Positions 26,055 through 34,620 of a stretch of 64,000 nucleotides of DNA are shown here, piece by piece (the stretch's first letter is position 1; every line of letters begins with the position of its first letter). Source of the DNA: JBAXPV01 sp037132075. Lineage in GTDB: Bacteria > Bacteroidota > Bacteroidia > Bacteroidales > CAIXZF01. Position numbers and translations under genes: made by a program. Below the pieces are notes generated by a model. That model saw only the letters and a list, made by a program, of their open reading frames with translations, ran no database searches and was not told the DNA's origin. The stretch lies in NCBI GenBank assembly GCA_037132075.1, contig JBAXPV010000001.1, positions 124,001 to 188,000 of the forward strand. Direction: 5' to 3'.

Positions 26055-29000
26055 CTAATCCGAGAAATCCATTAATGAAAGCCTCTTGTAGCCATTGTAC
26101 CGCCATTTGGCATTCGCCTCAGCAGCAGTAAAAAGCTCTGTGGCTTCTTCCGGGAAACTCTTTTTCAGTGACGTATAACGAACCTCACCGCCGAGGAAGT
26201 TCTGGAACTCTTCCCATTTCGGTTCTTTGGAGTCAAGAACGAATGGATTCTTGCCTTCAGCTTCGAGCTGTGGGTTAAACCTATAGAGATGCCAATATCC
26301 TGATTCTACAGCACGACCGGCTTCATCCTGGGCTTTGCCCATCCCGGCACGTAATCCGTGGTTGATACACGGTGAATAAGCAATGATCACTGATGGACCT
26401 GGATAGGCTTCTGCCTCTTTCACAGCTTTGAAGAACTGCGCCTGGCTGGCACCCATCGCAACCTGAGCGACATAGACATATCCATAAGACATCGCCATCA
26501 TACCCAGGTCTTTTTTACGAACACGCTTTCCGGCAGCGGCAAACTTAGCCACAGCGCCGACAGGTGTTGATTTGGAGCTCTGTCCTCCCGTATTGGAATA
26601 CACTTCGGTGTCGAGAACCAGGAGGTTGATGTCTTTGCCTGAAGCAATCACATGATCCAATCCGCCATACCCGATATCATATGCCCAGCCGTCGCCGCCA
26701 AAGACCCATACGCTCTTCTTGATGAGGTATTGTTTCAGCGACATTATCTCTGTACACAAATCATTTTTCTCATGCGCACAGGCAGCAACGACTTTATCGC
26801 TGGCTACCATAGAAGCTTCGGCATTGTCTTTGCCTGCAAGCCATTCGTTGAAAGCCTCAAGGGTATCAGCCTTGAGATTCCCGCCAGCAATGGCAGCCTT
26901 CATTCGAAGCGCAATGCGCTCACGCATCTTGTCCGTTGCTGTCATCATACCAAAACCATACTCGGCATTGTCCTCAAACAAGGAGTTGGCCCAGGCTGGC
27001 CCTTTGCCCTCTGCATTCGAGGTATAAGGCATGGAAGGTGCTGATCCACCATAGATACTGGAACATCCAGTTGCATTGGCAACGATCATTCGCTCACCAT
27101 AAAGCTGGGTGATGAGTTTGATGTAGGGTGTCTCACCGCAACCGGCACAGGCACCGCTGAATTCGAACAGTGGCTGGGCAAACTGGCTGTTTTTAAGGCT
27201 GCCCAGTTTCCCGACCAGCTTGTCTTTATATGTTACATTCTTGATGACATAATCAAAATTGGGCTGCTCTACCATCATTTCTTCCAGTGGTTTCATCACA
27301 AGCGACTTCACCTTGGAAGGACAATTGTCGGCACAGTTTCCGCAACCGGTGCAGTCGAGCGGGCTGAGCTGAATACGAAACGCCAGTCCTGCCAGGGCTT
27401 TGCCCGTGGCTTTCAGCGTAGCAGTGCCTTCTGGCAGACCTTTCACCTCGTTTTCATCCATCAGGAATGGACGAATACAAGCGTGAGGACAAACATAAGC
27501 ACATTGATTACACTGAATACAATTTTCAGGGATCCACATCGGGACATCCACGGCGATGCCGCGTTTCTCATACTGAGAGGTTCCGGCAGGGAAGGTTCCG
27601 TCTTCACGACCCAGGAAGGCGCTAACCGGGAGGTCATCACCCTTCATGGCGTTGATCGGCTCAACTACATTGCGGATAAAATCAGGAATGTCGCGATCGT
27701 CCACCGTTTCAGTGACTTTAATGGAAGACCACTCTTTGGGAACTTCGATCTTGATTACTTCGCTTCCCTTGTCGATGGCAGCGATATTCATATTGACGAT
27801 GTCTTCTCCCTTATTACCATAAGTCTTGATGATGGCTTTCTTCATGTCTTTGGCAGCCATTTCGTAAGGAATGACGTTGGCTACATAGAAGAAAGCACTC
27901 TGCATGATGGTGTTGGTGCGGTTTCCAAGACCAAGTTCCACGGCGATCTTGGTGGCATCAATCATATAGAACTTGATGTCATTATCGGCCAGGTATTTCT
28001 TGAAAGAATTCGGAAGTCTCCTTTTTGTTTCTTCAGTATCCCAGGAAGAGTTAAAGAGGAAAGTACCTCCTTTTTTCAGACCTTTCAGCATGTCATATTT
28101 CTCAAGATAAGCAGGAACGTGACAAGCCACGAAATCGGGCTGATTCACCAGGTAAGGCGAACGGATTGGCTGATCCCCGAAACGAAGGTGGGAAGTAGTG
28201 ACACCCCCTGATTTCTTAGAGTCATAAGCAAAGTAGGCCTGGGCATATTTATCAGTGCTGTCTCCGATGATCTTGATAGAGTTTTTGTTGGCTCCGACAG
28301 TACCATCAGCGCCAATTCCATAGAATTTTGCTTCGAAAGTCCCGGCTGAGGCCATGCTGATTTCAGGCAATACAGGCAGTGAACGGAAAGTAACATCATC
28401 AACGATACCAACAGTAAACTGGTTCTTAGGCTCTTTTGAGATCAGGTTGTTATAAACTGATACCATCATAGCCGGCGTGGTGTCCTTGGAGCTTAGTCCA
28501 TAGCGACCTCCAATGATAAGCGGCATATTTTCGCGGCCATAGAAAGCGTCACGGATGTCGAGGTATAATGGATCACCGTTGGCACCGGGCTCTTTGGTAC
28601 GATCGAGAACACAAATGCGTTTCACCGATTTCGGCATCACGTTAAACAAATACTTCAAAGAGAAAGGACGGTAGAGATGAACAGAGATCAAACCCAGTTT
28701 CTCACCTTTGGCGCCCAGATAATCGATGGTTTCTTTCAGGGTGTCGGTAATAGAACCCATGGCGACGATGACATTCTCAGCATCGGCAGGACCATAATAA
28801 GTAAAGGGGTGGTATTCGCGGCCCGTCATTTCCTGGATTTCTCTCATATAGTCTTCCACCATATCAGGCACAACATCATAGAAACGGTTGGCAGCTTCGC
28901 GACTCTGGAAGTAGATGTCAGGATTCTGTGCAGTACCCCTGGTGACAGGATGTTCCGGGTTCAAAGCTCTTTCACGGAATTCCCTTAAGGCATCCCAGTC

Positions 29001-29591
29001 GAGGAGTTTCGCCATGTGCTCGGATGAAGGTGCTTCGACTTTCTGGATTTCGTGGGAAGTACGGAAGCCATCGAAGAAATGAAGAAAAGGCACTCGTGAC
29101 TTGATAGAGACAAGGTGTGCGATGCCGGCAAGGTCCATAATTTCCTGAACGCTACCTGTTGCAAGGAGTGCAAAGCCAGTCTGGCGTGTTGACATCACAT
29201 CGCTGTGATCGCCAAAGATAGAAAGCGCCTGTGCTGCCAATGAACGGGCACTGACGTGAAAGACGCAGGGGAGCAATTCACCGGCGATCTTATACATATT
29301 TGGGATCATCAATAACAATCCCTGGGAGGCAGTATACGTAGTTGTTAAAGCACCAGCCTGAAGAGAGCCGTGAACGGCACCAGCAGCACCGGCTTCTGAT
29401 TGCATCTCTTCCACTTTTACCGTTTCGCCAAAAATGTTCTTCTGACCGAAAGCTGCCCACTCATCGACATACTCTGCCATGGTGGAGGAAGGAGTGATTG
29501 GGTAAATGCAGGCCACTTCGCTGAACATATAAGCGATATGTGCAGCAGCGTAGTTCCCGTCGCAGGTAATGAAATTCTTCTTCTGAGTCAT
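26055..29591 (-). CDS. nifJ: pyruvate:ferredoxin (flavodoxin) oxidoreductase, single-chain
   Basis: This 1178-residue enzyme converts pyruvate, CoA and oxidised ferredoxin to acetyl-CoA and CO2 and holds all domains in one chain. The N-terminal domain I begins FITCDGNYAAAHIAYMFSEV with YPITPSSTMAEYVDEW. Two 4Fe-4S clusters are coordinated by CIQCNQCAYVCPHAC and CTGCGNCADNCPS. A third uses ACAGCGETPY near the TPP domain. TPP binding shows as GGDGWAYDIGYGGLDHV and LDTEVYSNTGGQSSKS. The length is normal for the family (about 1170-1190). It implies anaerobic or microaerobic carbon metabolism. The gene has its own terminator and a TAnnTTTG promoter, and it diverges from a dihydroorotate-dehydrogenase-like gene often found next to it in this phylum. 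Confidence 0.97.
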   Translation of the reverse strand: MTQKKNFITCDGNYAAAHIAYMFSEVACIYPITPSSTMAEYVDEWAAFGQKNIFGETVKVEEMQSEAGAAGAVHGSLQAGALTTTYTASQGLLLMIPNMYKIAGELLPCVFHVSARSLAAQALSIFGDHSDVMSTRQTGFALLATGSVQEIMDLAGIAHLVSIKSRVPFLHFFDGFRTSHEIQKVEAPSSEHMAKLLDWDALREFRERALNPEHPVTRGTAQNPDIYFQSREAANRFYDVVPDMVEDYMREIQEMTGREYHPFTYYGPADAENVIVAMGSITDTLKETIDYLGAKGEKLGLISVHLYRPFSLKYLFNVMPKSVKRICVLDRTKEPGANGDPLYLDIRDAFYGRENMPLIIGGRYGLSSKDTTPAMMVSVYNNLISKEPKNQFTVGIVDDVTFRSLPVLPEISMASAGTFEAKFYGIGADGTVGANKNSIKIIGDSTDKYAQAYFAYDSKKSGGVTTSHLRFGDQPIRSPYLVNQPDFVACHVPAYLEKYDMLKGLKKGGTFLFNSSWDTEETKRRLPNSFKKYLADNDIKFYMIDATKIAVELGLGNRTNTIMQSAFFYVANVIPYEMAAKDMKKAIIKTYGNKGEDIVNMNIAAIDKGSEVIKIEVPKEWSSIKVTETVDDRDIPDFIRNVVEPINAMKGDDLPVSAFLGREDGTFPAGTSQYEKRGIAVDVPMWIPENCIQCNQCAYVCPHACIRPFLMDENEVKGLPEGTATLKATGKALAGLAFRIQLSPLDCTGCGNCADNCPSKVKSLVMKPLEEMMVEQPNFDYVIKNVTYKDKLVGKLGSLKNSQFAQPLFEFSGACAGCGETPYIKLITQLYGERMIVANATGCSSIYGGSAPSMPYTSNAEGKGPAWANSLFEDNAEYGFGMMTATDKMRERIALRMKAAIAGGNLKADTLEAFNEWLAGKDNAEASMVASDKVVAACAHEKNDLCTEIMSLKQYLIKKSVWVFGGDGWAYDIGYGGLDHVIASGKDINLLVLDTEVYSNTGGQSSKSTPVGAVAKFAAAGKRVRKKDLGMMAMSYGYVYVAQVAMGASQAQFFKAVKEAEAYPGPSVIIAYSPCINHGLRAGMGKAQDEAGRAVESGYWHLYRFNPQLEAEGKNPFVLDSKEPKWEEFQNFLGGEVRYTSLKKSFPEEATELFTAAEANAKWRYNGYKRLSLMDFSD

Positions 29592-29650
29592 TGTTAGTTA
29601 TGTTTTAGGAGGATAATTGAGTATCTTCCGATTGGTTTAAAAAAACAGTG

Positions 29651-29658
29651 CAAAAGTA
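29651..29658 (-). promoter_or_regulatory. -7 promoter box of nifJ
   Basis: On the minus strand TACTTTTG matches TAnnTTTG, 59 bp before the nifJ ATG at 29591. No -33 box is evident. The 375-bp space 29592-29966 otherwise contains the CTGAAGG word element and the promoter of the divergent gene. Confidence 0.55.
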
Positions 29659-29727
29659 CTTAATAATGCGTTTTTAATTTCGAATCGGGCTTAATTATAT
29701 GCAGTCTAAATATGGCTAAAAGCTGTC

Positions 29728-29840
29728 AGGCTGAAGGCTGAAGGATTGGGGGCTGAGGGCTGAAGGCTTTCAGCCTGAAGAACGTCAAGAATAAACCCTC
29801 AACTCAAGCCCTCAGCCTAAAAGCCCTCAGCCCTCAGCCT
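29728..29840. repeat. intergenic word element, word GGCTGAAG / GGCTGAGG, with inverted partner
   Basis: The first arm (29728-29780) repeats GGCTGAAG or GGCTGAGG about five times. The second arm (29795-29840) repeats the reverse complement AGCCCTCAGCC about four times. The arms can pair over some 20 bp (GGGCTGAGGGCTGA-type stem). It lies between two divergent genes, so a terminator role is not obvious here. Word and partner differ from the other loci. Confidence 0.7.
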
Positions 29841-29896
29841 ATTAAAAAATGCCAAAAATCAAGCCCACCCCACAACATTTCAATAGAATTAATTGT

Positions 29897-29904
29897 TATT
29901 TTTG
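29897..29904 (+). promoter_or_regulatory. -7 promoter box of the DHOD-like gene
   Basis: TATTTTTG fits TAnnTTTG, 62 bp before the ATG at 29967. A TTG box at the expected 19-nt distance is missing. Confidence 0.5.
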
Positions 29905-29966
29905 CACTGACTGCGAATGATCTCCAGTCAGCAAAAAAAGCTTGTTATACTTCTAATTGAAAAAAA

Positions 29967-30983
29967 ATGTCTGACTTGAAAACCACTTACCTGGGAATTC
30001 CCCTGAAAAGCCCTATCATCGTTGGGGCTAGCAACTTTGTTACGAACACTGACGCTGTAAAAAAACTGGAGGCTGCCGGAGCCGGAGCTATCGTTTACAA
30101 ATCTTTGTTTGAAGAACAAATTCAGCTCGAGAGCCTTCAGCTTCATGAAGACATGACTGAATACAATGAGCGTAACGCCGAGATGATCAGCCTCTTCCCC
30201 AGCATCGAACATGCCGGTCCGAAAGAACATCTCGACAACCTGAAAAAAGTAAAAGATTCTGTCAGCATCCCGGTAATCGCCAGTCTGAATTGTATCTACA
30301 AAGAAAGCTGGGAAGAATATGCCCAACTCATCGAGAAAACCGGCGTCGATGCCCTGGAGCTTAACTTCTATGCCACTCCTGACAAAATGGACAGGGATGG
30401 AAATAGCATTGAAGCGACCCAATTAGAAGCCCTGAAAACGGTTATCAATGCTGTAAAAATCCCGGTTAGTGTAAAGCTAAGCCCCTTTTATTCCAATGTA
30501 CTGAACGTTGTTCAGCAAATGGATACCGCAGGCGCTGCCGGTTTTGTGATGTTTAACCGCTTGTTTCAGCCTGAAATCGATTTACGCGAAGAAAAACATT
30601 ATACCCCATTACACCTGAGCAATGAGCAGGAAGACTATCGCTTACCCTTACGCTATGCAGGCTTGCTTTATGGCAATATCAAAGGAAGTATCTGCAGCAA
30701 TACCGGCATCTACCAGGCAGAACAAGTTCTGAAAGCTATACTGGCAGGCGCAAACAGCGTACAGGTAGTCAGCACTATCTACAAAAACGGATTCACCCAA
30801 ATCTCCAATATCCATAGTGGTATCGAAAAATGGATGAATGAAAAAGGATACAATAGCCTGAATGATTTCAGGGGGAAACTTAGCCGCAATTCCCTTAACG
30901 ATCCTATCACATATCGCAGAGCGCAATACATAGATGTGCTGATGCATTCTGAAGACATTTACAAACGTTATCCATTACGCTAA
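29967..30983 (+). CDS. dihydroorotate dehydrogenase-like flavoprotein
   Basis: The 338-residue protein is an FMN TIM-barrel of the PyrD class. Conserved parts include TTYLGIPLKSPIIVGASNFV, GAGAIVYKSLFEEQI, PVIASLNCIY, ALELNFYATPD, PVSVKLSPFYSNV, a flavin phosphate region (SNTGIYQAEQVLKAILAGAN) and VQVVSTIYKNG. The catalytic region differs from true PyrD, and no pyrimidine genes are adjacent. NCBI-style names call such proteins dihydroorotate dehydrogenase-like, and they often neighbour nifJ in Bacteroidota. It is transcribed divergently from nifJ. A role as an electron-transfer or reductase partner in anaerobic metabolism is inference; a second pyrD is the alternative. Confidence 0.8.
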   Translation: MSDLKTTYLGIPLKSPIIVGASNFVTNTDAVKKLEAAGAGAIVYKSLFEEQIQLESLQLHEDMTEYNERNAEMISLFPSIEHAGPKEHLDNLKKVKDSVSIPVIASLNCIYKESWEEYAQLIEKTGVDALELNFYATPDKMDRDGNSIEATQLEALKTVINAVKIPVSVKLSPFYSNVLNVVQQMDTAGAAGFVMFNRLFQPEIDLREEKHYTPLHLSNEQEDYRLPLRYAGLLYGNIKGSICSNTGIYQAEQVLKAILAGANSVQVVSTIYKNGFTQISNIHSGIEKWMNEKGYNSLNDFRGKLSRNSLNDPITYRRAQYIDVLMHSEDIYKRYPLR

Positions 30984-31007
30984 TAAGGAAACCCACTAAG
31001 GCACTTA

Positions 31008-31046
31008 GGGCACTTAGGTATTCTATGCTCTAAGTGCCTTTTTTTA
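31008..31046 (+). terminator. rho-independent terminator after the DHOD-like gene
   Basis: GGGCACTTAG (31008-31017) pairs with CTAAGTGCC (31030-31038), followed by a seven-T run. A second GGCACTTAG just upstream (31000) can pair in its place. The hairpin word matches that of the nifJ terminator at 25982. Confidence 0.8.
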
Positions 31047-31067
31047 TTGCTTTTTTAAAAGAAATCC

Positions 31068-31670
31068 ATGAAAAAATCAATTGTTTATTTTTCATTATTT
31101 ATAGCATCCATCATTGGGTTTTATTCCTGTACTGTCATGCAAGAGGTTCAAAAGGCAGGCAATATCGTTAACTGCCAGTTTCGGGTTAATTCGGTGGAAA
31201 ATATCACCCTGGCAGGTGTCAATGTTCAAAACACAAAATCGCTGCAATCTGTTAATGTTGGAGATCTGGCCATGCTCACTACGGCAGCCATGGGATCAAA
31301 CCTGCCCTTAAATTTCACACTCAAACTCGAAGGGAAAAACCCGAATGCCCTCGCTGCCGGCATGCTTCGTTTCGACTGGATTTTATTCATCGATGACATC
31401 CAGATGACCACAGGTTCCGTAAACCAGAAAGTCAACATCCCGGCCAATAGCACAAGCATCATCCCCATTCAGATCGGGCTCAACCTAAAAAAAGTGCTCA
31501 GTGGCAAAAGTGCTGATGCGATGATGAACTTCGGGCTTAACCTTGCAGGAGCAGGGAACAAACCCACACGTTTTAAAGTCAAACTGAAACCAACAATCAA
31601 TGTCGGGAATTATCCCCTCACCTTCCCTGATTATATAAACATCGGGACTGAATTCAGCGGGGCTAAATAA
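31068..31670 (+). CDS. lipoprotein with LEA14-like domain
   Basis: The 200-residue protein has a lipoprotein signal ending in the lipobox FYSC (Cys21). The mature part is a beta-rich domain: ENITLAGVNVQNTKSLQSVN, then LNFTLKLEGKNPNALAAGML, then a late YPLTFPDYINIG. The NPN-containing strand pattern is that of LEA type 2 / WHy-like domains, which are found in desiccation proteins and in many bacterial lipoproteins of unknown role. It stands alone between a terminator and mutS2. The family call is moderate; it could also be an uncharacterised outer membrane lipoprotein. Confidence 0.65.
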   Translation: MKKSIVYFSLFIASIIGFYSCTVMQEVQKAGNIVNCQFRVNSVENITLAGVNVQNTKSLQSVNVGDLAMLTTAAMGSNLPLNFTLKLEGKNPNALAAGMLRFDWILFIDDIQMTTGSVNQKVNIPANSTSIIPIQIGLNLKKVLSGKSADAMMNFGLNLAGAGNKPTRFKVKLKPTINVGNYPLTFPDYINIGTEFSGAK

Positions 31671-31673
31671 TTA

Positions 31674-31769
31674 AAGTGAAAAGTGAAAAACGAAAGGTGA
31701 AAAATAAGCCAACAGCAATTCTTCACTATTCACCTTTCACTTATCACTTTTAGTTTTTCACTTATCATC
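31674..31769. repeat. intergenic word element, word AAGTGAAAA, with inverted partner
   Basis: The first arm (31674-31708) repeats GTGAAAA-like words four times (AAGTGAAAAGTGAAAAACG and so on). The second arm (31721-31769) repeats the reverse complement TTCACTTATCAC-like words five times. Imperfect pairing over some 30 bp is possible. It begins directly after the lipoprotein stop codon and ends next to the mutS2 start, so it may both terminate and insulate. Confidence 0.7.
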
Positions 31770-31774
31770 AAAAA

Positions 31775-34372
31775 ATGATCTTTCCATCAAATTTCGAAAA
31801 AAAACTTGGATTCGACACCATTCGGAACATACTCACTGCTGCCTGTCAGAGTGAGGCCGGAAGGAATTATGTCGATGCAATCAGTTTTTCTTCAGATTTT
31901 GATGAAATAAGCCTGAAACTTAGGAAAACAGAGGAATTCCGACAGATACTGATGCTGGAATCAGGCTTTCCGCGCCAGGGTCATGCAGATCTCAGACCTC
32001 AGCTTCATCACCTGAAAATTCCGGGGACTTACCTGGAACCTTCCTCACTCCAGGACTTCAAAGCAAGTATCAATACCATCATTGAAACTGTTGGCTTCTT
32101 TAAAAAGCCTGCTGCGAGGAAATATCCTCATTTACTTCAGCTCGCTGAGGAAGTTATCCTGGATCCTTCTATCGTTAAGGGAATCAACGCTATCATCGAC
32201 GATAAAGGCCGTGTGCGTGATGAAGCTTCGCCCCGTCTTGCGGAAATCCGCCGTGACCTGAATATCCGCCGTATCGATATCGATCATAAAATCTACAAGA
32301 TATTCAAACAAGCCAAAAAATCAGGCTGGACTGAAGAAGGACTTGAACCTACAATTCGCGGAGGTCGTATTGTAATACCAATCGTTGCCACACACAAACG
32401 TAAAATCCGGGGATTTATCCATGACGAAAGCGCAACCGGACATACTGTTTTTTTGGAGCCGGAAGATATCTTTGACACCAATAACGAAATCAGGGAACTT
32501 GAACTCGCTGAACACAGGGAAATCGTTAAAATTCTGCTTGCCCTGGCTGATGAGCTGCGTCCTTATATTAGCGAACTTTTGCTGGGTTGTGAATTCCTTG
32601 GAATCATGGATTTCATCAGGGCTAAAGCCAGTTTCGCGCTCAGCACTGAAAGCCTCTTACCACACCTGAATGCACATGCTGAGATCTTCTGGAAACAAGC
32701 CCGGCATCCGCTGCTCTTGCTCAATCACAAATCTCAGAAAAAATCTGTTGTCCCTCTGGATATCCGGCTCGATCCAGAAGAACGTATTCTCATCATTTCC
32801 GGCCCCAATGCCGGAGGAAAATCTGTCTGCCTGAAAACTGTAGGATTGCTGCAATATATGCTTCAATGTGGCTTGTTGGTCCCGATGATGCCGGATTCAG
32901 AACTTGGAATCTTTGAACATATCCTTCTTGACATCGGGGACGAGCAGAGCCTTGAAAACGACCTGAGTACTTATAGTTCTCATCTCTTGCATATGAGTCA
33001 GTTTTTGAAAATGGCTGATGACAAGACTATTTTCCTTATCGACGAATTTGGATCCGGAACAGAACCGCAATCCGGTGGTGCGATCGCAGAATCTATCCTT
33101 GAGGTCCTTAATATGAAGAAAGCCATGGGCGTGGTCACGACTCACTATGCCAACCTTAAATTACTGGCCAGCAAAGGAAGCGGCATCGTCAACGGTGCAA
33201 TGCTTTTCGACCAGGTAAACATGGAACCGCTGTTTCGCCTTGAGATCGGCAAACCCGGAAGCAGCTTTGCTTTTGAGATCGCACGAAAGACAGGCTTGCC
33301 TGACTCAATTCTTAAAAAGGCCGAAGACAAAGTGGGCCGCAAACAACTCGACTTCGACCGTCAGCTCCAGGAACTGGAAACAGAGAAAAAAGATCTGCGA
33401 CAAAAACTGGAGAGTTTCAGGGTCGGCGACCAGGTTCTTACTGCCACTCTGGAGAAATATCAATCCCTGAATCAGGAGCTTGAATCTGCGCGAAAAGAAA
33501 TTCTGGAGCGTGCCAAATCTCAGGCCCGGCAAATCCTGGAAACCTCCAACAAAGCTATTGAGAATACGATTAAAGAAATCCGCGAAAGTCAGGCTGAGAA
33601 AGAAAAAACCAAACATATACGACAGGAGTTAGAGAACCTCAAAACAACTTTGATTGCACAGGCTGAACTAGCTGATACAGCACCTATTTTACCGCCGAAG
33701 TCGGTTAAAATGAAAATTAATATACAGTCAACCCCACCCAACCCTTCACAATCTGGGAGGGCTGGTTCACAGGATCCTATGGCGGCCCTACCCAACCCTC
33801 CCCAATTAGGGAGGGCTTCGCTCCCGCAGAATCCCTCGCGTCAGCCGTTACCCGTCACCCGTCACACCGAGCCGGAGATTCCGGATACCCCCGAGCCCGG
33901 CCCCATGCAATCAGGCAGTCGCGTAAAAATGGCCGGACAGAGCGTCATTGGAAGGATAGAGAGCATGAAAGGAAAAGAGGCTATGGTCGCTTTCGGTTCA
34001 ATGATCATGAAATGTACGCTGGAAAAACTGGAAAAAGCCAGCTTGCGCGAAATCGCAGAAGCGGACAAATCAAAAGGCAAAGAATTGTATAACGATTACC
34101 TCAAAGACATCAACCAAAGAGCGGCCAATTTCCCCTTTACTTTCGACATGCGCGGAAAAAGAGCTGAAGAAGGACTTACTGAGCTGAAGAAATACCTGGA
34201 TGAGGCTATTTTGCTGGGCGTTTTTGAGATCCGTGTGCTGCATGGCAAAGGGGACGGCATTTTGCGACAGATCGTAAGACAATACCTGCAGAGCGTGAAG
34301 GAAATCAAGAGCTACCGCGATGAGCAGCTTGAACTTGGAGGACATGGCATTACGGTGATTAACCTCAGATAG
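31775..34372 (+). CDS. mutS2: endonuclease MutS2 with Smr domain and an in-frame repeat insertion
   Basis: MutS2 suppresses recombination or rescues collided ribosomes and binds branched nucleic acid. The 865-residue protein has the MutS core and lever region, the ATPase domain with Walker A GPNAGGKS (343-350) and IFLIDEFGSGTEP, a long coiled coil (about 510-630), a KOW-like part near 690-755 (GSRVKMAGQSVIGRIESM) and a C-terminal Smr nuclease domain (FDMRGKRAEEGL, LHGKGDGILRQIVRQYL). It is about 70 residues longer than common relatives. The extra length lies at residues about 650-708 and is encoded by intergenic-type repeats (NPSQSGRAGS and NPPQLGRASLP). All core motifs remain, so activity is expected. 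Confidence 0.95.
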   Translation: MIFPSNFEKKLGFDTIRNILTAACQSEAGRNYVDAISFSSDFDEISLKLRKTEEFRQILMLESGFPRQGHADLRPQLHHLKIPGTYLEPSSLQDFKASINTIIETVGFFKKPAARKYPHLLQLAEEVILDPSIVKGINAIIDDKGRVRDEASPRLAEIRRDLNIRRIDIDHKIYKIFKQAKKSGWTEEGLEPTIRGGRIVIPIVATHKRKIRGFIHDESATGHTVFLEPEDIFDTNNEIRELELAEHREIVKILLALADELRPYISELLLGCEFLGIMDFIRAKASFALSTESLLPHLNAHAEIFWKQARHPLLLLNHKSQKKSVVPLDIRLDPEERILIISGPNAGGKSVCLKTVGLLQYMLQCGLLVPMMPDSELGIFEHILLDIGDEQSLENDLSTYSSHLLHMSQFLKMADDKTIFLIDEFGSGTEPQSGGAIAESILEVLNMKKAMGVVTTHYANLKLLASKGSGIVNGAMLFDQVNMEPLFRLEIGKPGSSFAFEIARKTGLPDSILKKAEDKVGRKQLDFDRQLQELETEKKDLRQKLESFRVGDQVLTATLEKYQSLNQELESARKEILERAKSQARQILETSNKAIENTIKEIRESQAEKEKTKHIRQELENLKTTLIAQAELADTAPILPPKSVKMKINIQSTPPNPSQSGRAGSQDPMAALPNPPQLGRASLPQNPSRQPLPVTRHTEPEIPDTPEPGPMQSGSRVKMAGQSVIGRIESMKGKEAMVAFGSMIMKCTLEKLEKASLREIAEADKSKGKELYNDYLKDINQRAANFPFTFDMRGKRAEEGLTELKKYLDEAILLGVFEIRVLHGKGDGILRQIVRQYLQSVKEIKSYRDEQLELGGHGITVINLR
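33738..33861. repeat. intergenic-type repeats inserted in frame in mutS2
   Basis: Two copies of a CCCAACCCT...GGGAGGGCT unit lie at 33738-33764 and 33791-33817. The second contains a perfect hairpin, CCCTCCC with GGGAGGG (33796-33815). Then TTACCCGTCACCCGTCAC follows at 33848-33865. These look like the word elements found between genes elsewhere, yet here they are translated as a Pro/Ser/Arg-rich linker without stop or frameshift. Confidence 0.7.
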
Positions 34373-34429
34373 AACCTTTTTCTTTTGCTTTGTTTTTTTC
34401 TTAATTTAGCCATTATTAAACCATTTATC

Positions 34430-34534
34430 ATGAGCACACTTACACAGAAAATGAAAGACATGCTTGCCACACTGCAGTGTTTTGTTGGAACAGTTAATGC
34501 TGATGGAACGCCTAATGTTGAAAAGATTGGTTAA
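34430..34534 (+). pseudogene. truncated N-terminal fragment of a pyridoxamine 5'-phosphate oxidase-family protein
   Basis: The 34-codon frame reads LTQKMKDMLATLQCFVGTVN then ADGTPNV, and stops at TAA 34532. This resembles the first 30 residues of small PNPOx-fold flavin-binding proteins, where the sequence continues GPKRS. Here the match ends abruptly after PNV with EKIG and a stop. The rest of the gene is missing and the glycerol dehydrogenase gene begins soon after. I see no matching sequence downstream, so this is a deletion remnant rather than a simple frameshift. Confidence 0.6.
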
Positions 34535-34575
34535 TAGAATTGGGAGCATCGTTTTGCCTTAACACAGCAAATCAC

Positions 34576-34602
34576 GGGGATAAACCCCAGGCTAAGCCCT
34601 GG
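34576..34602. repeat. short dyad element (ATAAACCCC...AAGCCCTGG)
   Basis: Two overlapping hairpins, GGGG-ATAAA-CCCC and CCAGG-CTAAG-CCCTGG, lie between the PNPOx remnant and the glycerol dehydrogenase gene. A similar arrangement (TATAAACCC, GGTTCA, AAGCCC, TGAACC) occurs at 42985-43014, suggesting a short dispersed repeat family. Confidence 0.45.
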
Positions 34603-34620
34603 ATACAAATAAATTGCTTT

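Noticed and set aside
29728..29840. CRISPR-like array
   Set aside because: Units are only 8-11 nt, imperfect and without unique spacers, and no cas genes are present.
34540..34620. Upstream TTG start for gldA
   Set aside because: The extra residues are translated from a dyad repeat and have no family match.
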